Below, piece by piece: positions 32,411 through 45,312 of a stretch of DNA of 64,000 nucleotides. Under the pieces are notes generated by a model, which saw nothing but the letters and a program-made list of their open reading frames with translations, was not told the DNA's origin and ran no database searches. Each line of letters starts with the position of its first letter. Position 1 is the first letter of the stretch. Made by a program: the position numbers and the translations under genes. This DNA is from Breviolum minutum Mf 1.05b.01 (lineage: Eukaryota > Sar > Dinophyceae > Suessiales > Symbiodiniaceae): positions 27,451-91,450 of the forward strand of contig DF240794.1 of assembly GCA_000507305.1 (NCBI GenBank), given 5' to 3'.

Positions 32411-33204
32411 AGTTGTGGGGCTTTTGAGATAGCTTTTGGTTTTGGATATTTCAACCTTGCACTAAATTCGAAATGCAAACCTTATGCCTTTGGTTTCGGT
32501 AGGACAAGAAAAAATAGTAGCCACTTCAACAATGAACTTTCGGACAGTTTCCTGTTGCTTCACCAAACCTCAGTGTTTTTCGCTATTTTGCGACTTAGAT
32601 GACCAGGCAGATCCTGTTATCTATGGCAAGAGAGGCACAGGCTGGAGCGGTTTTGATTTTGCGAAATGTCATGCAGTTGACCTCCTGGAAAATGATGGAA
32701 AATGATGGAAATTAATTTATGTTTGACAATTTTTAAGGAGATGTGGCTTCGACATGTAGGCGGAGAGATTTGATTTTGGAAAATTGGAAACCTAGAATGA
32801 CTTTCCTTCATGAGGTACATTGTGCTTGTGATTCACCATGTTTCTGGAAGCATTATTCGTATTTTCCACTATTTTCCATCTTAAAAACCCCATGTTTGGT
32901 GGTACTGCCATAGCTGTCAGCCTGTACTGTATGTGGAGACAGGAAGCCATCTTGGAGATAAAGGACCTCTCAAGTTGAGGATGGTTGTCGCTTTGAGGTA
33001 TAATGAGGTATAGGAATCAGCGACTGACATTCAAAATGACACATCCATTTGACATGGGAAATTTTTTAATGTTTTAAAACACATATACGTACTACAATCT
33101 ATAGGTAATGGAATATCAATATTTATCCCACATTAGTGAGGGGGTGATGATGACGATGACTATGACTCTGACAATGACATACTATGGCGTCATTACGATG
33201 TTGG

Positions 33205-33320
33205 CGACGATGGGGTCCAGAATTGCTGATGTTTCTCGGTTTCTGTCGGCCGTCAAGCTGCAGGAGCTGTTGCAATTGTTGCTGCAAGAAAAACTCGGTG
33301 GAATCCTTAAGTTGAGGATT
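33205..33320 (+). CDS. Leucine-rich helix exon candidate
   Basis: DVSRFLSAVKLQELLQLLLQ, then EKLGGILKLRI and a stop. Strong amphipathic helix. Preceded by a degenerate GATGAC repeat (33143-33180). Confidence 0.35.
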
Positions 33321-34650
33321 TAGGGCAAAAATGAGCATCAACCTTGTGACACTTCATACAGAAACTGCAGGATGTGGGAGAAGATGCTACTTAGATATCC
33401 AAGTTTGGGAACAAGCGGTAAAGGAGGCACACTGTCTAGATGATATTCCATGTTTATTGCCATTCATTCAGTGTTGCCACTCGTGTTGGACCGCAAAGAA
33501 CTAAATACACAGTTTGAATGTAAGTTGATATGTCATGTGTTTGGGGTCTTAGGAAATCTTCATGGTTTGAAGGACAGCTTACTTGATCTCATTTTTGGGC
33601 AGGTTCCTTGGGCTTCCTTCCTTGGCAGGAGGCTGATGTGGTAGATTGTCCCAACCCACCCCCAACCCATCTCACCTTGGCATCATTTTCACCGGGAAAG
33701 CTGTCATTTTCAGAATTTGTCACCAGGCCATAAAGGGGGAAATTGATTTAGGATTGTTTTGTGGACCCGGCTTTCAAAAGGTCAAACCCATGTTCTGCTG
33801 AACAACAGTCTTGAAAATTGCATCAGGAAAGTTTCCGGAAAGTCTTTGAGTATCATACCGAGTCATACCTTTTGGAATTTCTCGGAAGGCAAGCGAGACA
33901 GTCTTCTTCACCATCCATGCCACAGGTGGGTACTGTACAACCGCAAACAGCCAAGACCTGTTTCCCTGTCAGCCCCTGAAGACAGAGAAGTTCCATGTTG
34001 ATTCGTATACCTTTATATATATAAAATCCACCGTTGGACCGTCATTTTGTCGGAGGTCAATACTCTGGTAATGCCAACGAGGCTTTGCGGCACCTCAGCT
34101 AATTGTGAAGCTGGAAAGGTTTGATGAGACTTTCCAGGCTGCAACAGATTCCTCCAATGTTTGGAGTAGTGGATTAATAGACTGACATTTGAGAATACTG
34201 TATATCTGAGGATATGGTAAGGATGACTTGGCTGATACAAACTTTGCTCAGGTCCTTGCAGAATTCCAATGGTTCGAGGTAAAAAGGGCCAGTGGAGATT
34301 TCGATTTGATGTTACCAGTGAGTGCTGTTTCGTACTTTGGAATTCCATACTGTTTCATGCTGTTTCATTTTCAGCACATCCTTGCAGCAGATGAAACGAA
34401 ATCTTCCGACTTTGCAACTATTTGATTTGAGTGAACAACATTTGCACTTCACTACTCTTACATTCTTAAATCACATTTGTCTCATGGTGCAACAATCCAA
34501 GACCACAATCATCCACACCTGGGAATGGTGGCAGGAGCGGCTATAGGCCATCCAAAAAGCGACGACGTGAGGAGGGGTGGGAACTCCAAAAAACCGATGG
34601 ATGATGATTGATGTAATCTCGAAAAAGCACACCTGATGTCATAGGATACA

Positions 34651-34745
34651 ATATGGATGTTTCCGAAAATAGTGGTACCCCTAAATCATCCATTTTAATG
34701 GCGTTACTAGGGTTTTCCATTATGGGGTACCACTATTTTTGGAAT
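34651..34745. mobile_element. MITE-like element, family B copy 3 (reverse orientation)
   Basis: Starts ATATGGATGTTTCCG and contains GTGGTACCCCTAAATCATCC and GGGTTTTCCATTATGG. These match the reverse complement of copies at 20459 and 39355. The far end is diverged: no CACCCAT terminus is visible. Confidence 0.75.
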
Positions 34746-35161
34746 TTTGTTCTTTTTTGGGGAAGTGTTTTGTTTCATCATTGATTGCTTCTTAAACATG
34801 TTCGCGTTTGGTAGGAGCCACCGCCGGCAGCCTTGACTGGATCCGCTGTGATGAAGGCGGGCATGGGGTCCGTTGACCTCCTGTTTGACATGGTGAATAT
34901 TCATAAAGAAGTATCCCACAAATGGAAGGGGTTACAATCATCACAATGGGTGTAGGATTTGGCCCATCAAACGGACATGTTGATGTAAAAAATGCATTAT
35001 TTTTTTCATTTTGTTCATGTTTCTGATACACATTTTGTATGTTGAGGAAAGATTTGAACCTCTTCTACAAGTGACAAGTGGTTTCAAGCTGCTTGACAAA
35101 GTCTGTGCTGCAGTGCTGCGATTGGAGTCCTACCATATCGGTATCGTGCTGCTTTTTCCAG

Positions 35162-35454
35162 GCCTTGAATGACTTGAACAACGAGGATCTTAAAGCCAAA
35201 CTGGGCCTGGAAGATTTGAGTGAAGGCTGGGAGTGTAACGTTGTGGTGGATCCGTGGATGCCCGAAAAATCCTCACCGAATCCCTTGTGGCCAGGTCTTC
35301 AGCGTGTGAATGGCTCATCCTGGCTACAACTACAGATTCGTCGAGCCATTTCCTTAGTGAACCTGTTTTTTTAGCCGTTGCCCAGCAGACTGATTTACGC
35401 GGAAACTTTCAGGATCTTCCAACTGTAATGATTAATTTTGCACATGGTAAGGAC
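35162..35454 (+). CDS. Exon candidates with a frame conflict, unknown protein
   Basis: After a TTTTTCCAG acceptor, ALNDLNNEDLKAKLGLEDLS continues to EGWECNVVVDPWMPEKSS in one frame. From about 35232 a second frame is strongly coding (DARKILTESLVARSSACEWL, then SEPVFLAVAQQTDLRGNF) and ends at a GTAAGG donor (35448). No acceptor lies between them, so either a small intron or alternative end was missed, or the gene carries a frameshift. Confidence 0.4.
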
Positions 35455-35585
35455 AAGAGATCCACCCTGTTCAATCCATTTGAGATGTTGAGAAACATGC
35501 TTGTTATTAGTTGATGAATGTTTTTGATTTGTTTTGAACACTTTGAAAGAGTTTTGCCTTTTGCCCTTTGTCCATCTGAGCCGCC

Positions 35586-36152
35586 ATGACCGAGGAAGGC
35601 TTCTTCATCCGCGGGCGGTATTTGAAACTCTCTCGGAGGCGCAGCCCCTTAGGTGTGCTGCATTCGAATCCCTGGTCCCTGCTTCGGAATGGTTGTATAT
35701 GGTTGTGGGAATCATCCCGACATCACTAATCATTGAGCTGTTTCCGCGATGAGATGCGAATCCCTTGCATTGGGATTCTGGGATCGACCCACCTGTTTTG
35801 GCCAACAGATGTTAGTGGCAGGTTGCCTCAATCACCTTGGGTCATCGAAGGGGAACGCAAGGGAGATGGTTCAGTAGAGGCGCAGGGCCGCAGGGCCGCA
35901 GGGCCTTGTTTTTTTGCGGAGAACCTGTATACGGATTTGAGGCAGTGGCTCCACTGCAAGACCGACATCAGTTTTGTGATATCATATTAGCTGTTGCAGG
36001 GCATGAGACTCACTTCAAATCATATCAGTCAGAAAATATCAGAAATAGGGAGTCCCGTAGAGGTTTCGTGTTTCGCCCCCACGATAACTGGAGTCACTTC
36101 CATCGACTAGGAGGACATCGCTACACCGGTGGCTCAGCACTTTGGAGCAGAG
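35586..36152 (+). CDS. Possible gene start and following exon, unknown protein
   Basis: GCCGCCATGACC at 35586 opens MTEEGFFIRGRYLKLSRRRS and reaches a GTTGTA donor after LRNG. 36000-36152 joins in phase 1 (HETHFKSYQSENIRNRESRR, then FVFRPHDNWSHFHRLGGH), ending at GTGACG. Alternatively the frame 35840-36152 is one long exon (FCGEPVYGFEAVAPLQDRHQ leads into HETHF). The 35822-35990 stretch is open in all three frames, so I cannot choose. A 9-nt triple repeat lies at 35880-35906. Arg/His-rich. Family unknown. Confidence 0.4.
35880..35906. repeat. Three tandem copies of GCAGGGCCG
   Basis: 9-nt unit repeated in register with codons inside an open frame, so length changes would keep the frame. Confidence 0.85.
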
Positions 36153-37145
36153 GTGACGACAGGGCCAAAAAAGCATGAACAACTCCAGCCATTTTTATAG
36201 GTTGTAAATGCTGCTACTGTACAGTTTCTAAATTACAAACATGTTGGAGGCACAGGCCAATGAAGCAGATGATTCTGCATAGTCTCTAAGATTCTTGGAC
36301 TTAACCCAGAAAAGGACAACTTTTGAGGTTGAGATCTGACTATTCGCAAGGTGGGGCCTTGATGAGTTGTGATAAATCCTCATAGCATGAAAGAAGCTTG
36401 CCTTTGCTGTCACACAAGGAATCGATGACTGTTCTTCCAAGTAGCCACAGATCCAATCTTGATGAATTTTGATCAATTTTGTATAGTGCCTAGTGAATCA
36501 CCAGGTGCGTTTCCATGCTGAGGGCAGAGAGGACTCTGGGAGACGCGAGAGGAATCGGTGTGGAATCGGTGTGAAATAGTCTGAATGGTTAGATGTGAGG
36601 CAGTCTTGCTTCTTATATGACTATATGATTATATACTATAAGGTTCGGGACTCATGTGACCATCAATCTCCCCAATTGATCGAAATGATGGCTGGAGTAA
36701 GGCTCACTTGTGGTTATGCCATAAGTAGGCCAGCTTGTACCTAGAAACTTTAGATGATTCCGTTTGATTCCACATTCCCAAGCCTTTTTTGTTAGCCCTG
36801 ATCCAAGCTCCCATCAACGGGCAACTTGCATGGCAGGACATTGATGTGCGTATGCTGGGCCTGGGTCGACCTTTTGTCTTGGAGGTTAGGAATGTCAGCC
36901 ATTTCTGCAAAGGTTTGGTGGTTCTATTGTTAGGGTGGCATTTCTGAAACGTGTGACCCCCGTGTTTTCCATTTGCAGGTAAGGAACGCTCGGCATCTCT
37001 CGGTGGAGCTAGTGGCGCCCTGAGAAATGATGCATGGAAACCATCAAACAAAACAACATATTTTGATTAGTTTTGTAGTTCCAAGAAAGTATACCTAGTA
37101 CTTCCACAAAGTATCAGGAAGTTAGGATATTTAGGTTCTTCCATT

Positions 37146-37590
37146 GTGTTGGCTTCAGAAGTGCACATGCTGTTGGCATTTCATGCGCATGAGGCTGAAG
37201 TGCAACGTGCAGTAAATGCAGCAGGTAGAAGCCGACTGCCTTCTGGGATCCCGTATCAAGGGATCAACACCTTGATCAGTCACGATTTCTCCCATGGCAG
37301 CCTATACGGGTGTGTCAAAACTAGGGGCCCGATCCTTTGATTTACTAAAACTGAAACATTTGAGAGGCTATTTGCCAGGCACAAAGATTTGAGGCATACC
37401 CATCGAAAAAAATACAGTTTCCATATGTTTCCATGTTATCCCTACATGCCAGCATTTTTACCTCCAGCTGCTTGCACACCTTCGCAGGTGATCGCGTGCA
37501 AATTTCGCATCTGCGAGAGTGCCAGGTTGGACGGGGCATCTTTCTTACATCGGCATGTCACTTCCCGAGGGTATCATCATTTCGAATCAA
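37146..37590 (+). CDS. Exon candidates, unknown protein
   Basis: 37146-37336 reads ASEVHMLLAFHAHEAEVQRA, then SRLPSGIPYQGINTLISHDF. 37487-37590 follows CTTCGCAG with CKFRICESARLDGASFLHRH and ends at GTATTT. Family unknown. Confidence 0.4.
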
Positions 37591-37599
37591 GAGGTATTT

Positions 37600-39350
37600 G
37601 AGTTGAATATTCTTCCACCAGCTGGCCTTCTTTTGAAGTAAAAAATGCTTGAACTTGGTAAATGATACCATTTATTTAATCTACCAATGGCACTGTCAGT
37701 CCTTTTTCTGCTGCCGGTTTTGGTTCAACATTAGAAGGATTGGTGGTTGCCATCAATGCTACCCTGTGCCGACTCTCATGATATTTGTGACGCCTTGTTT
37801 GTGGGGAGCCATGGTCTCTACGAGATCTTCTTGTTGCTTGACGCGGCTCTAAGTGCACTTTGGAGTGCCATATACCTCTTATCTCTAGGAGTTTTTGGAT
37901 ATTTTTGGCAGGTCATCCTATGATTTTATTGTTTTTTTCTCACCTGCTTTCCAGAGTGGCCACTGAGTCGACAGTGCTTTCGGATTTTTTTGGACTTTGC
38001 GAGTTGAAAAAACCTGCGTCAGACACTGGTTTTTGCCAATGGGATTGAAGCTGGAGCTTGCTGAAGATGTTCTTGCCATTGCTAATTTCTCAACTTGCTT
38101 TGGGAAAACCGTTTCAGTACGGAGGATGATGTTAACTTTTGAGGGCACAGCCCACATCATATTGTATCCCATCTTGTCATGAGTATTGCTAAGACGATGC
38201 TTTCCAACCCCTCAACGCCTAATGACTGCTGAAACACCGCCCAACGTACACAAAGTAGGGCCAGACACGACCGTTGAGTCCCATGACAAAGGTTAGACAG
38301 AGCTCATGCAACTGTTGCTGGGTATCATATTGTGGAAGCGGACAAGCTCACGAAAAGATTTCCCAGATTGAGTTTCTTGGGAGCGAAGATGGGTGGTATG
38401 GTTAGTAGGAGGTGCAATAAGGTAGCGTTCATTGTTTGGACGGACGATCCATCATTGGAACCCATGATTTGGAAGGAGCGTAGTGGTACAGACAGGCGGA
38501 CTGGTTAGACAACAAGACGAAACAAGAAACACCCGTGTCGCATCATCTAAATCTAGAAAAGGGCAAATATACAGCTTACATACAGCTTCCTGACCTGAGA
38601 TTTCAAACCATTTGGAGGAATGCAATCATTCCCGAAGCTTTGCTTGGCAGCTCACAAAATGAGTACATTCAATAATTTCAATACACGCATGAGTCATTCC
38701 TTGTGCTTCATCATTTGCGATTGATTGGTATGAAGCCGCGTGTCACAAGGAAGGCATGAGAGTGGCAGCATCAGTCGTTTCTTACTGAGCGTGGAGGAGC
38801 GCTCCCGACCATGCTGGGGAATCTCCTTCTACATTGCCCAGTGTGGGGAGCTTTGTATTTCATGCTTCAACACTACATGTTACAGAGGGGGTTGACCAAA
38901 CCGGTATACGAAACCTCAAGAGATGTGACTTGACTGCTACACAAGGAGAATTGCTATTGAGAAAACGTTTCCTGTTTGGAACCCTGAACACCAAGCTCAT
39001 CCAACCTCCCGGCCAGCTTGCCGAACGGCAAAAAGCTATAAGTTAATAATCAATTTCACAATAAGAACCGGACCATTTTCGGCAACGTGTGAGCGCAATC
39101 CAGCAAACAGACCTTAGTAAAATGAAATGACCTCAGATCAAGATGTGGCAGAGTTCTACTCTTTTGTTTAAGGTTTTAGGGTTCCAGGTTTTTGGGGCTT
39201 AGGGTTTTTAGGGTTTTCCAGAAAATTCTGGCATCCTCTAGCAGGAGATCTTTGGCGACCCACAAAGATCTGTGGAGGCTCTGAGCGATTGGGCCGGAGA
39301 GTCATGGGATAGTCTCGTTTCACTGAGCAGTTCTGCAGTCTAAAGGTAGA
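37600..39350. other. Stretch without convincing exons
   Basis: Contains only short ambiguous frames (for example 38034-38110, LKLELAEDVLAIANF) and a telomere-like patch at 39165-39225. Confidence 0.3.
39165..39225. repeat. Interstitial telomere-like TTTAGGG tract
   Basis: GGTTTTAGGGTTCCAGG, then GGCTTAGGGTTTTTAGGGTT: three to four degenerate TTTAGGG units. TTTAGGG is the plant/alga-type telomere unit, reported also in dinoflagellates. A short reverse patch (CCCTAAACCCTAAGCC) occurs at about 30854-30869. Confidence 0.6.
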
Positions 39351-39354
39351 AGAC

Positions 39355-39454
39355 TATATGGGTGTTTGTACCCCAAAATGGATGGTTTATAATGGAAAAC
39401 CCTATTAAAATGGATGATTTGGGGGTACCATTATTTTCGGAAACACCCATATAT
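39355..39454. mobile_element. MITE-like element, family B copy 4
   Basis: 100 bp, TATATGGGTGTTTG to GGAAACACCCATATA, with a core identical to the copy at 20459-20573. It is followed by a short TATATGAATATATGAATATA repeat that may be a target or filler sequence. Confidence 0.85.
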
Positions 39455-39537
39455 GATATATGAATATATGAATATATTTCCTGGCAGTTCAACAGGCCAA
39501 TCAGCTAATCATAATCATTTTCCACAACACACAACAG

Positions 39538-42340
39538 TTTGAGAGATGAGCAGGCTGCCAGCGCTCGGGTTTGGAGCAGCCTGTTGGATCGGTTGAAAGA
39601 GCCGGAGTTGCCTTTGGATGTAATCCAAGAACGAAACTCGAAGGCACCATCCAGTGGGAACTGGTTATGAGGTCAATTCAGGTTATATAGATATGATTAG
39701 ATAATTAGATAATATTAATCTATTATATATATGTATCTGCATCATATGTGATTCATATAATAAGCAAATCATCAATTGACAAAAAATATCATTACGATAT
39801 ATTTAATTGTATCCTATTGTCGGATATCTTCTTCCTCTGTCCGACTTTTCCGGTGTGGCGAAACTAGCAGTTCTTGTTACGATGCGAATGTGGGAGAAAA
39901 TGCCAAAATTATGCTGGGAGATGGTTGGGAATTCTCATCTCTTGCTTCTGAGGACTTTCTCCAAATGGTTTGTAACCTCTTGATTCCCATCCCAAAGTTT
40001 TTCAGATTTGACAGCTTTAAATCAATCGGTTGGTGATTAGGGTGTGAAGGAGCTGCTGTAGGTGATTGCAATACTTGCAGCTATCATAGAAAAGCAACAA
40101 CATCAAAAAATCAAGAAACAGATTACATCGAATCAGATTAAACTCCTCTCATTTACTATTGACAGATAAAACTCAGATGGTCAGACTTCATCATTTTGGG
40201 TTCTCAAGGAATGGACGCTTTGCAGCAGCGACTTCTACGTTTCGTACGTGGGAATTCAGATCCCGGAGCTGGAACACTCATCATGGTGGAGACCAGTAGC
40301 TGCCCAGGGAAATGGACTGTTTTGAGAAGGGAAACAACAGACAACTTGGTGACCTTTTTTGGATGTTGTGATGTTATAAATCTATCATAACTCTGCAATC
40401 TTGTAGTTTCAAAACTGCTGGAAGCTTCACAAATTCAAATTTTGCTTCCATGGGATATACAGTATATACCTGCCTCAAATGGTTCGAGAAATTTCAACTA
40501 CAAAATGAAAAAAGTATTTGCCAAATTCTATCCGAATGTCCCCAAAAAGTCTCCATCTCCTCACGCAACGAAGGTAACCTTTTGGACTTCTTGGGCTTAC
40601 GGCATCACCCGGCCTCCTCAACGCTTCGAAGCTGTGTGGGAGACATGTCCAAGGGATGTCAAGGGCTGCCAGCCTTGACCAATGCCGTCAAGGTGGGAAA
40701 TGGAAGGGGTTGCAAAGGTTGAAAAAAACATGGGGGGGTTGTGATGCTGTGGATATACAATGAGATACATATAATATACATATATCTATGAGGAATGTCC
40801 GAATGATGTGTTTGTGACTGACTGTTTCTTGGAGGTGGTTGATAGGCACTTTTGCCAAGAGGCGCAGAACATTATATAATATAAACACATTTGTCATGTT
40901 CCCCACCTCTACTTTCCAGTGGTCTTCTCATAGTCTTGTTGGCTTCCATAGTTGTTGCATGGTTGAAATCATCACTGTCATCAACAGATGACCCAAAAGT
41001 CCAGTGTGCGCAGATGACCCCCTGAATTACTGCATCATGGTACTGTGATACGCTGGCTTTTTGTCATCATCAGTCCCTTATGCATACCAATCAGTATTCA
41101 GTGTCCGAAAAGAGGCTATCCTTTCCGCTCGCAGAAGTATTGCGGCTTCACACCATCGACAGGTGGTGGCAGGTCTTCGTCAATTCATAGAAGCAATTTA
41201 TGCTGACAATACCGGCGCCACGACAATTGAGGAGCCTTGGTGATGAAGATTTGGCTGTGTACGTTGCGACTAGAAACTCTATAGAATAATATATTTGCGC
41301 AATTTGCTTAAATCCATCGGATGGAATGAGATCTAAAGCATTGTCCAGGGGGGCCGCATTGGTGGGATAAATCATGATAAATCATGCTACATAATTGGAT
41401 GGGTAATGAGAGGATGCAGTAGTTGGATGGTTGTCAATGTGTACCAGCGAAGTCCAACCACCTCGGAACTGTGGGATTACCATCCAACCATTGAATTACT
41501 GACAAGCTGGTTATATAGGGGGTTGCATAGGCTAAGTGTTTCGGGGTGTGGCTGTTGCTTTTGGGGTGAACTTTCTGAGATACCATGTCACTATGAGTCA
41601 CTATTATATGTGGGTGCGTATTTTGACTTGACCACGCATGTCTTGGAACACATCAATGATACCTGCAAACGTTCCTCTTCCTCTGTCTTGTTGAGCTTTG
41701 GGCACTGGATTTCTGAGTTTATAATCAGTCAAACTCGGTTGAATCATGCAAACTTACACCAGATATAACCGCAATCACCGTTTCATACTGATGGCTCCAA
41801 ATATGTTGTGATGAAACATCAGTGTCTACCGTAAGCCTCACCAACACGGTGGTCTTTTGTTTAGCATCTGAGCTTGTGAGACGGCGTACTAAGTGCTAAT
41901 TCTTCCAATCTCACAGTCAGATGGTATATTTCCGTACGAACTGCTAATTCCTCAGTCAGTTGGGAATAGTTGAGGAAAAGCTCTTGATGGAAGCACTTGG
42001 TGCTGAGAGTGCAGATTTAGGGCCGTGGCATGGCCGCTGTGAAGATGTTTTGGAGCGTCGCGGCACGTGGCCACTGGGGCGATCAACAAAAAACAATGGG
42101 CTGTAGGCCTGGGAGTTTGGTGAGTTAGTTGACTTCTAGTTTCAAATGTTTCAATATATCTAAATCAGATCAATCAGATATCAACAGATCAACCGTTTGA
42201 ATCAACTTCTACTGAGGTTACCTGAAAGTAATTTGGAGGAGGATGAGACCGTTCAACGTGCCCGAGCCTGGCTCAGCTCACGTGGTCTCATGGAGGAGGT
42301 TGAAGAGCTGGCAAAAAGTCCCAAGATGCAAGTGACTTGA
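39538..42340 (+). CDS. Multi-exon gene ending at 42340, unknown function
   Basis: Phase-consistent exons: 39538-39663 (RDEQAASARVWSSLLDRLKE), 39871-39967 (DANVGENAKIMLGDGWEFSS), 40463-40692 (KWFEKFQLQNEKSICQILSE, FLGLRHHPASSTLRSCVG), 41074-41172 (SLMHTNQYSVSEKRLSFPLA), 41960-42066 (EEKLLMEALGAESADLGPWH), 42217-42340 (ESNLEEDETVQRARAWLSSR, EEVEELAKSPK, then TGA). An extra exon from 40209 is open in two frames (EWTLCSSDFYVSYVGIQIP or MDALQQRLLRFVRGNSDPG). The phase-0 one fits the exon before it. C-terminal half is helical and acidic. No named domain. It starts just after a family B MITE. The 5' end is not identified. Confidence 0.55.
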
Positions 42341-43039
42341 TGGAAAGCTTGCTGATATGAAGATGTTGGGAACTCACTTTGGAAACTTTGGAGCCTTCTT
42401 TTCAGGAGCACATTTGGTTTTTCAAGCAAGCTAGTGTTGTTAGACTTCCAATCTGTATCAGCAAGAATGATCTTGTATGGAACCGGTGATCTCCCTTCTT
42501 CCCGTGAATACGCATCACACACACTTGACAGCGGTATTTTTCTCTCTATTGTATAACCAAATACAACCCAAATGTAGCCAAGTCCTTCAAAACCGCACGC
42601 GTGACAAGCAAATTGGATGTGAGATCACAGAATCGAGACTTTCTTTCGTTCTTTTCGTGTAGCGTATCACTTTTGAATAAAACAACTGTTGACGGCACTG
42701 CCTCGAGTGCCTCCCATTTTAAATCACATGAAATGGACATAAGCTGAGGGACTCAGACCTCATGAGTTGTTTTTAACCATTCCCAAGTTATTACGTGCGA
42801 CTACCATATATTTTATGATTCATATTGTTTTACGGTTTCAGGAGTTGGACAATATGCAATTAAAGTCATATCACCATTGGTTGCCAACTTGTTTGAAAGA
42901 AAACAAGGCATCGGGTACATCGAGCTTCTTGCCATTGCGGTGTAAAGAACATGTTCCTTCAAATCAGAGTCCAACTTCATGATTGTTTGAATGATGGAGG
43001 ACAGATTCAAGTGAGACTCACTTGACTCACAATGATACT

Positions 43040-43255
43040 GCTTCCAACAACCCTTTTGGAGGTTCCATCATTTTCCATGCTTCATCCACCCAAGATCCAA
43101 GGATACCAAGCTCCAGCCACCCAAATCGTGGTCGCGCGGACCGGACGCCCAGCGCACCCCTCGGCCCCGTGTCCGGCGACGGCCCACGTCGTGGGCGGCA
43201 GAAGTACGACGACAGGAGGCAATCAGCGATCGGTATCTCGATGGCAAGGTGGTGA
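43040..43255 (+). CDS. GC-rich exon candidate
   Basis: Open in two frames, for example STQDPRIPSSSHPNRGRADR with SAPLGPVSGDGPRRGRQKYD, or a Ser/Ala/Gly/Thr frame. The block 43125-43230 is far more GC- and CpG-rich than its surroundings. An Arg/Pro-rich disordered product would result in either frame. A GTGGTG donor lies after the ATGGCAAG near 43248. Confidence 0.4.
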   Translation, partial: ASNNPFGGSIIFHASSTQDPRIPSSSHPNRGRADRTPSAPLGPVSGDGPRRGRQKYDDRRQSAIGISMARW

Positions 43256-43699
43256 TGGAAGTGGGGTTCGAAGATTTGTGTCAACCTCATATTTTTGTTC
43301 GCTTTTTTGTTTGAGCTTTGATGTGAAATTTGATCCTTCTGAGAAAAACATGTTGAGGATGATTCTGAATTGGAATTTCAGAGCATGGTTTCTGGATGAA
43401 AAGTGTAGTAGAATCTACACATTGTCGATGTCTGTCACTTCAATTGGAATTGCACTGGATGCAACCCGTTTTGTATTTTGTCAAGGATCCAATTTGAGAC
43501 GTTCAATTTGTCGTTGCATGTTCCGTACACCTACACTTGATTGTTGTCACCATCAAATTCATGACCAATTGTCAACCATCAGTCAGAATCAAGGAGAAAT
43601 GGATAACGCGTTCAATTTACAGTATTTTTCTATAATTACTCACTCGGCCAATAGCTAGCCTTTGAACTTTTGGGGATCGCACATTTACATAGAACTAGT

Positions 43700-45100
43700 A
43701 GGAAGAAACAAGTATACACTTTACACTTCTATTCATGGTCCTTCGGCTGAGTAAGATCATTAAACAATTTAAGATCAAACACGTGTATGTATATATGAAT
43801 ATGTATATATATTATATATACAGAGATCATATCCAAAAACACATCTAGACTCCATATGAAGAGTTCAGTGTTGTGAATGATGTCAACATGTTTTCCGAAA
43901 TTTCGATGTTGACTTTCTTGACCCAAGGCGTTTTGGATGTTTTCACCCACATCCGTTGCTTGAGGTTGAAGGCCAAGGCTGTGGCTGAAAACATGCCCTT
44001 GCCCTGTCCTGAAGCCGTCAGGAGATCTTAAGGGTCTCGGTGCTTGGTGAAGGTTGGTGAGATTTTATTTCTTGGGAAACCAGTGAAAACTGGGTGATCA
44101 TGTGGGTGATGGATGAATTTGAGATGAATTTTGTGAGGTTGTTTTGTTGTGGTTGGTGAAAGGCACCCAGCCAAAGTCATACAAGATGCAGGGGATGTGC
44201 ATAAATGTACAAGCTAATCATAGAGCACATATCAAATTTCTCAGGGTAATATGATATACATTACTATAATTCATACAGCTATATAACTTGTATATAGAAA
44301 TCAACTGTTTGTGGATTGGATGTGGATTGGCATTATAAATCCTCCCAGGTGAGTCAAGGCATGGTAGGGACAACCCACTGAAGAGGCAACAGACTCGACG
44401 CTAGGAGAGCACAGCAGAGAGCCAAGAAGATCCAATTGAAGCAAGCAGAGCAGGAGTGGCGAAGAATCTACGGGACTATCGTGCACTATGGAGTTATGGA
44501 GTATATGGGACTTAGTGGTCCAAGTGGCTATCATGGACTATGGAGTTTCGGGTATATGGGATTTAGAATGATTCATGACGTTTGAGGAACTACCTCTTTT
44601 GCGTTTTTTTGTTTTTTGAGTTTGCAATTCCTCCGCCCACTGAGGGCGTGAAATTCTTGCCATAAACTGGAAATGATGCAAATGCATCACGTTTTCCATA
44701 CTGGCCATCATCATATGATTTTATATAACATAGTTTTACATATTTTTACATTTGTTTCATATTACATATACAGACTCCTTGTCACTCTAAGGCGACAGGA
44801 TATAAAACTGTCAACTGTCAACAGTCAAGTGACAGTGTTCATTCCGAACTAGTCCTTATGGTATTTTATACTATAAGATCATGGTCTTGTAGTCACATAG
44901 TATCGTTTAACTACTGTGTGTGTCATTTCACATCTTCAAAGGAATGTTTTTTTTTGGTGATTTTTCCTAGGGTTCCAATTCATGTTTTACCGGATGTTCC
45001 TGCCCTTCTTTTGGTGGCAAGGAGGCATTGGAGCTGGAACAACGTCTCTATCATGGTCACTCCGTTTGGGATTGCAATTGGATCAACGGAGAAAACTTAA
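43700..45100. other. Stretch without convincing exons, TA microsatellite
   Basis: TATATGAATATGTATATATA at 43785-43820; otherwise only chance frames. Confidence 0.3.
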
Positions 45101-45312
45101 AATTACTTAAAACGTTTGGCCCCAAGACCAGCAATGTCTAAAATTGCCCACTTGCGAAATGTTACGAATTTTAACACCAAGTTTCAATGCAGACTTTGGC
45201 TATATGGGCGAAAGGTGTGAGAAGTTTATGAAGTTGTCGGTGAACTTCACACAAAATTCCGGAAGTTTCGTGGTCAGGTTTTGTCGGAGCTTGTCCGTAT
45301 TACTGTCACCAG

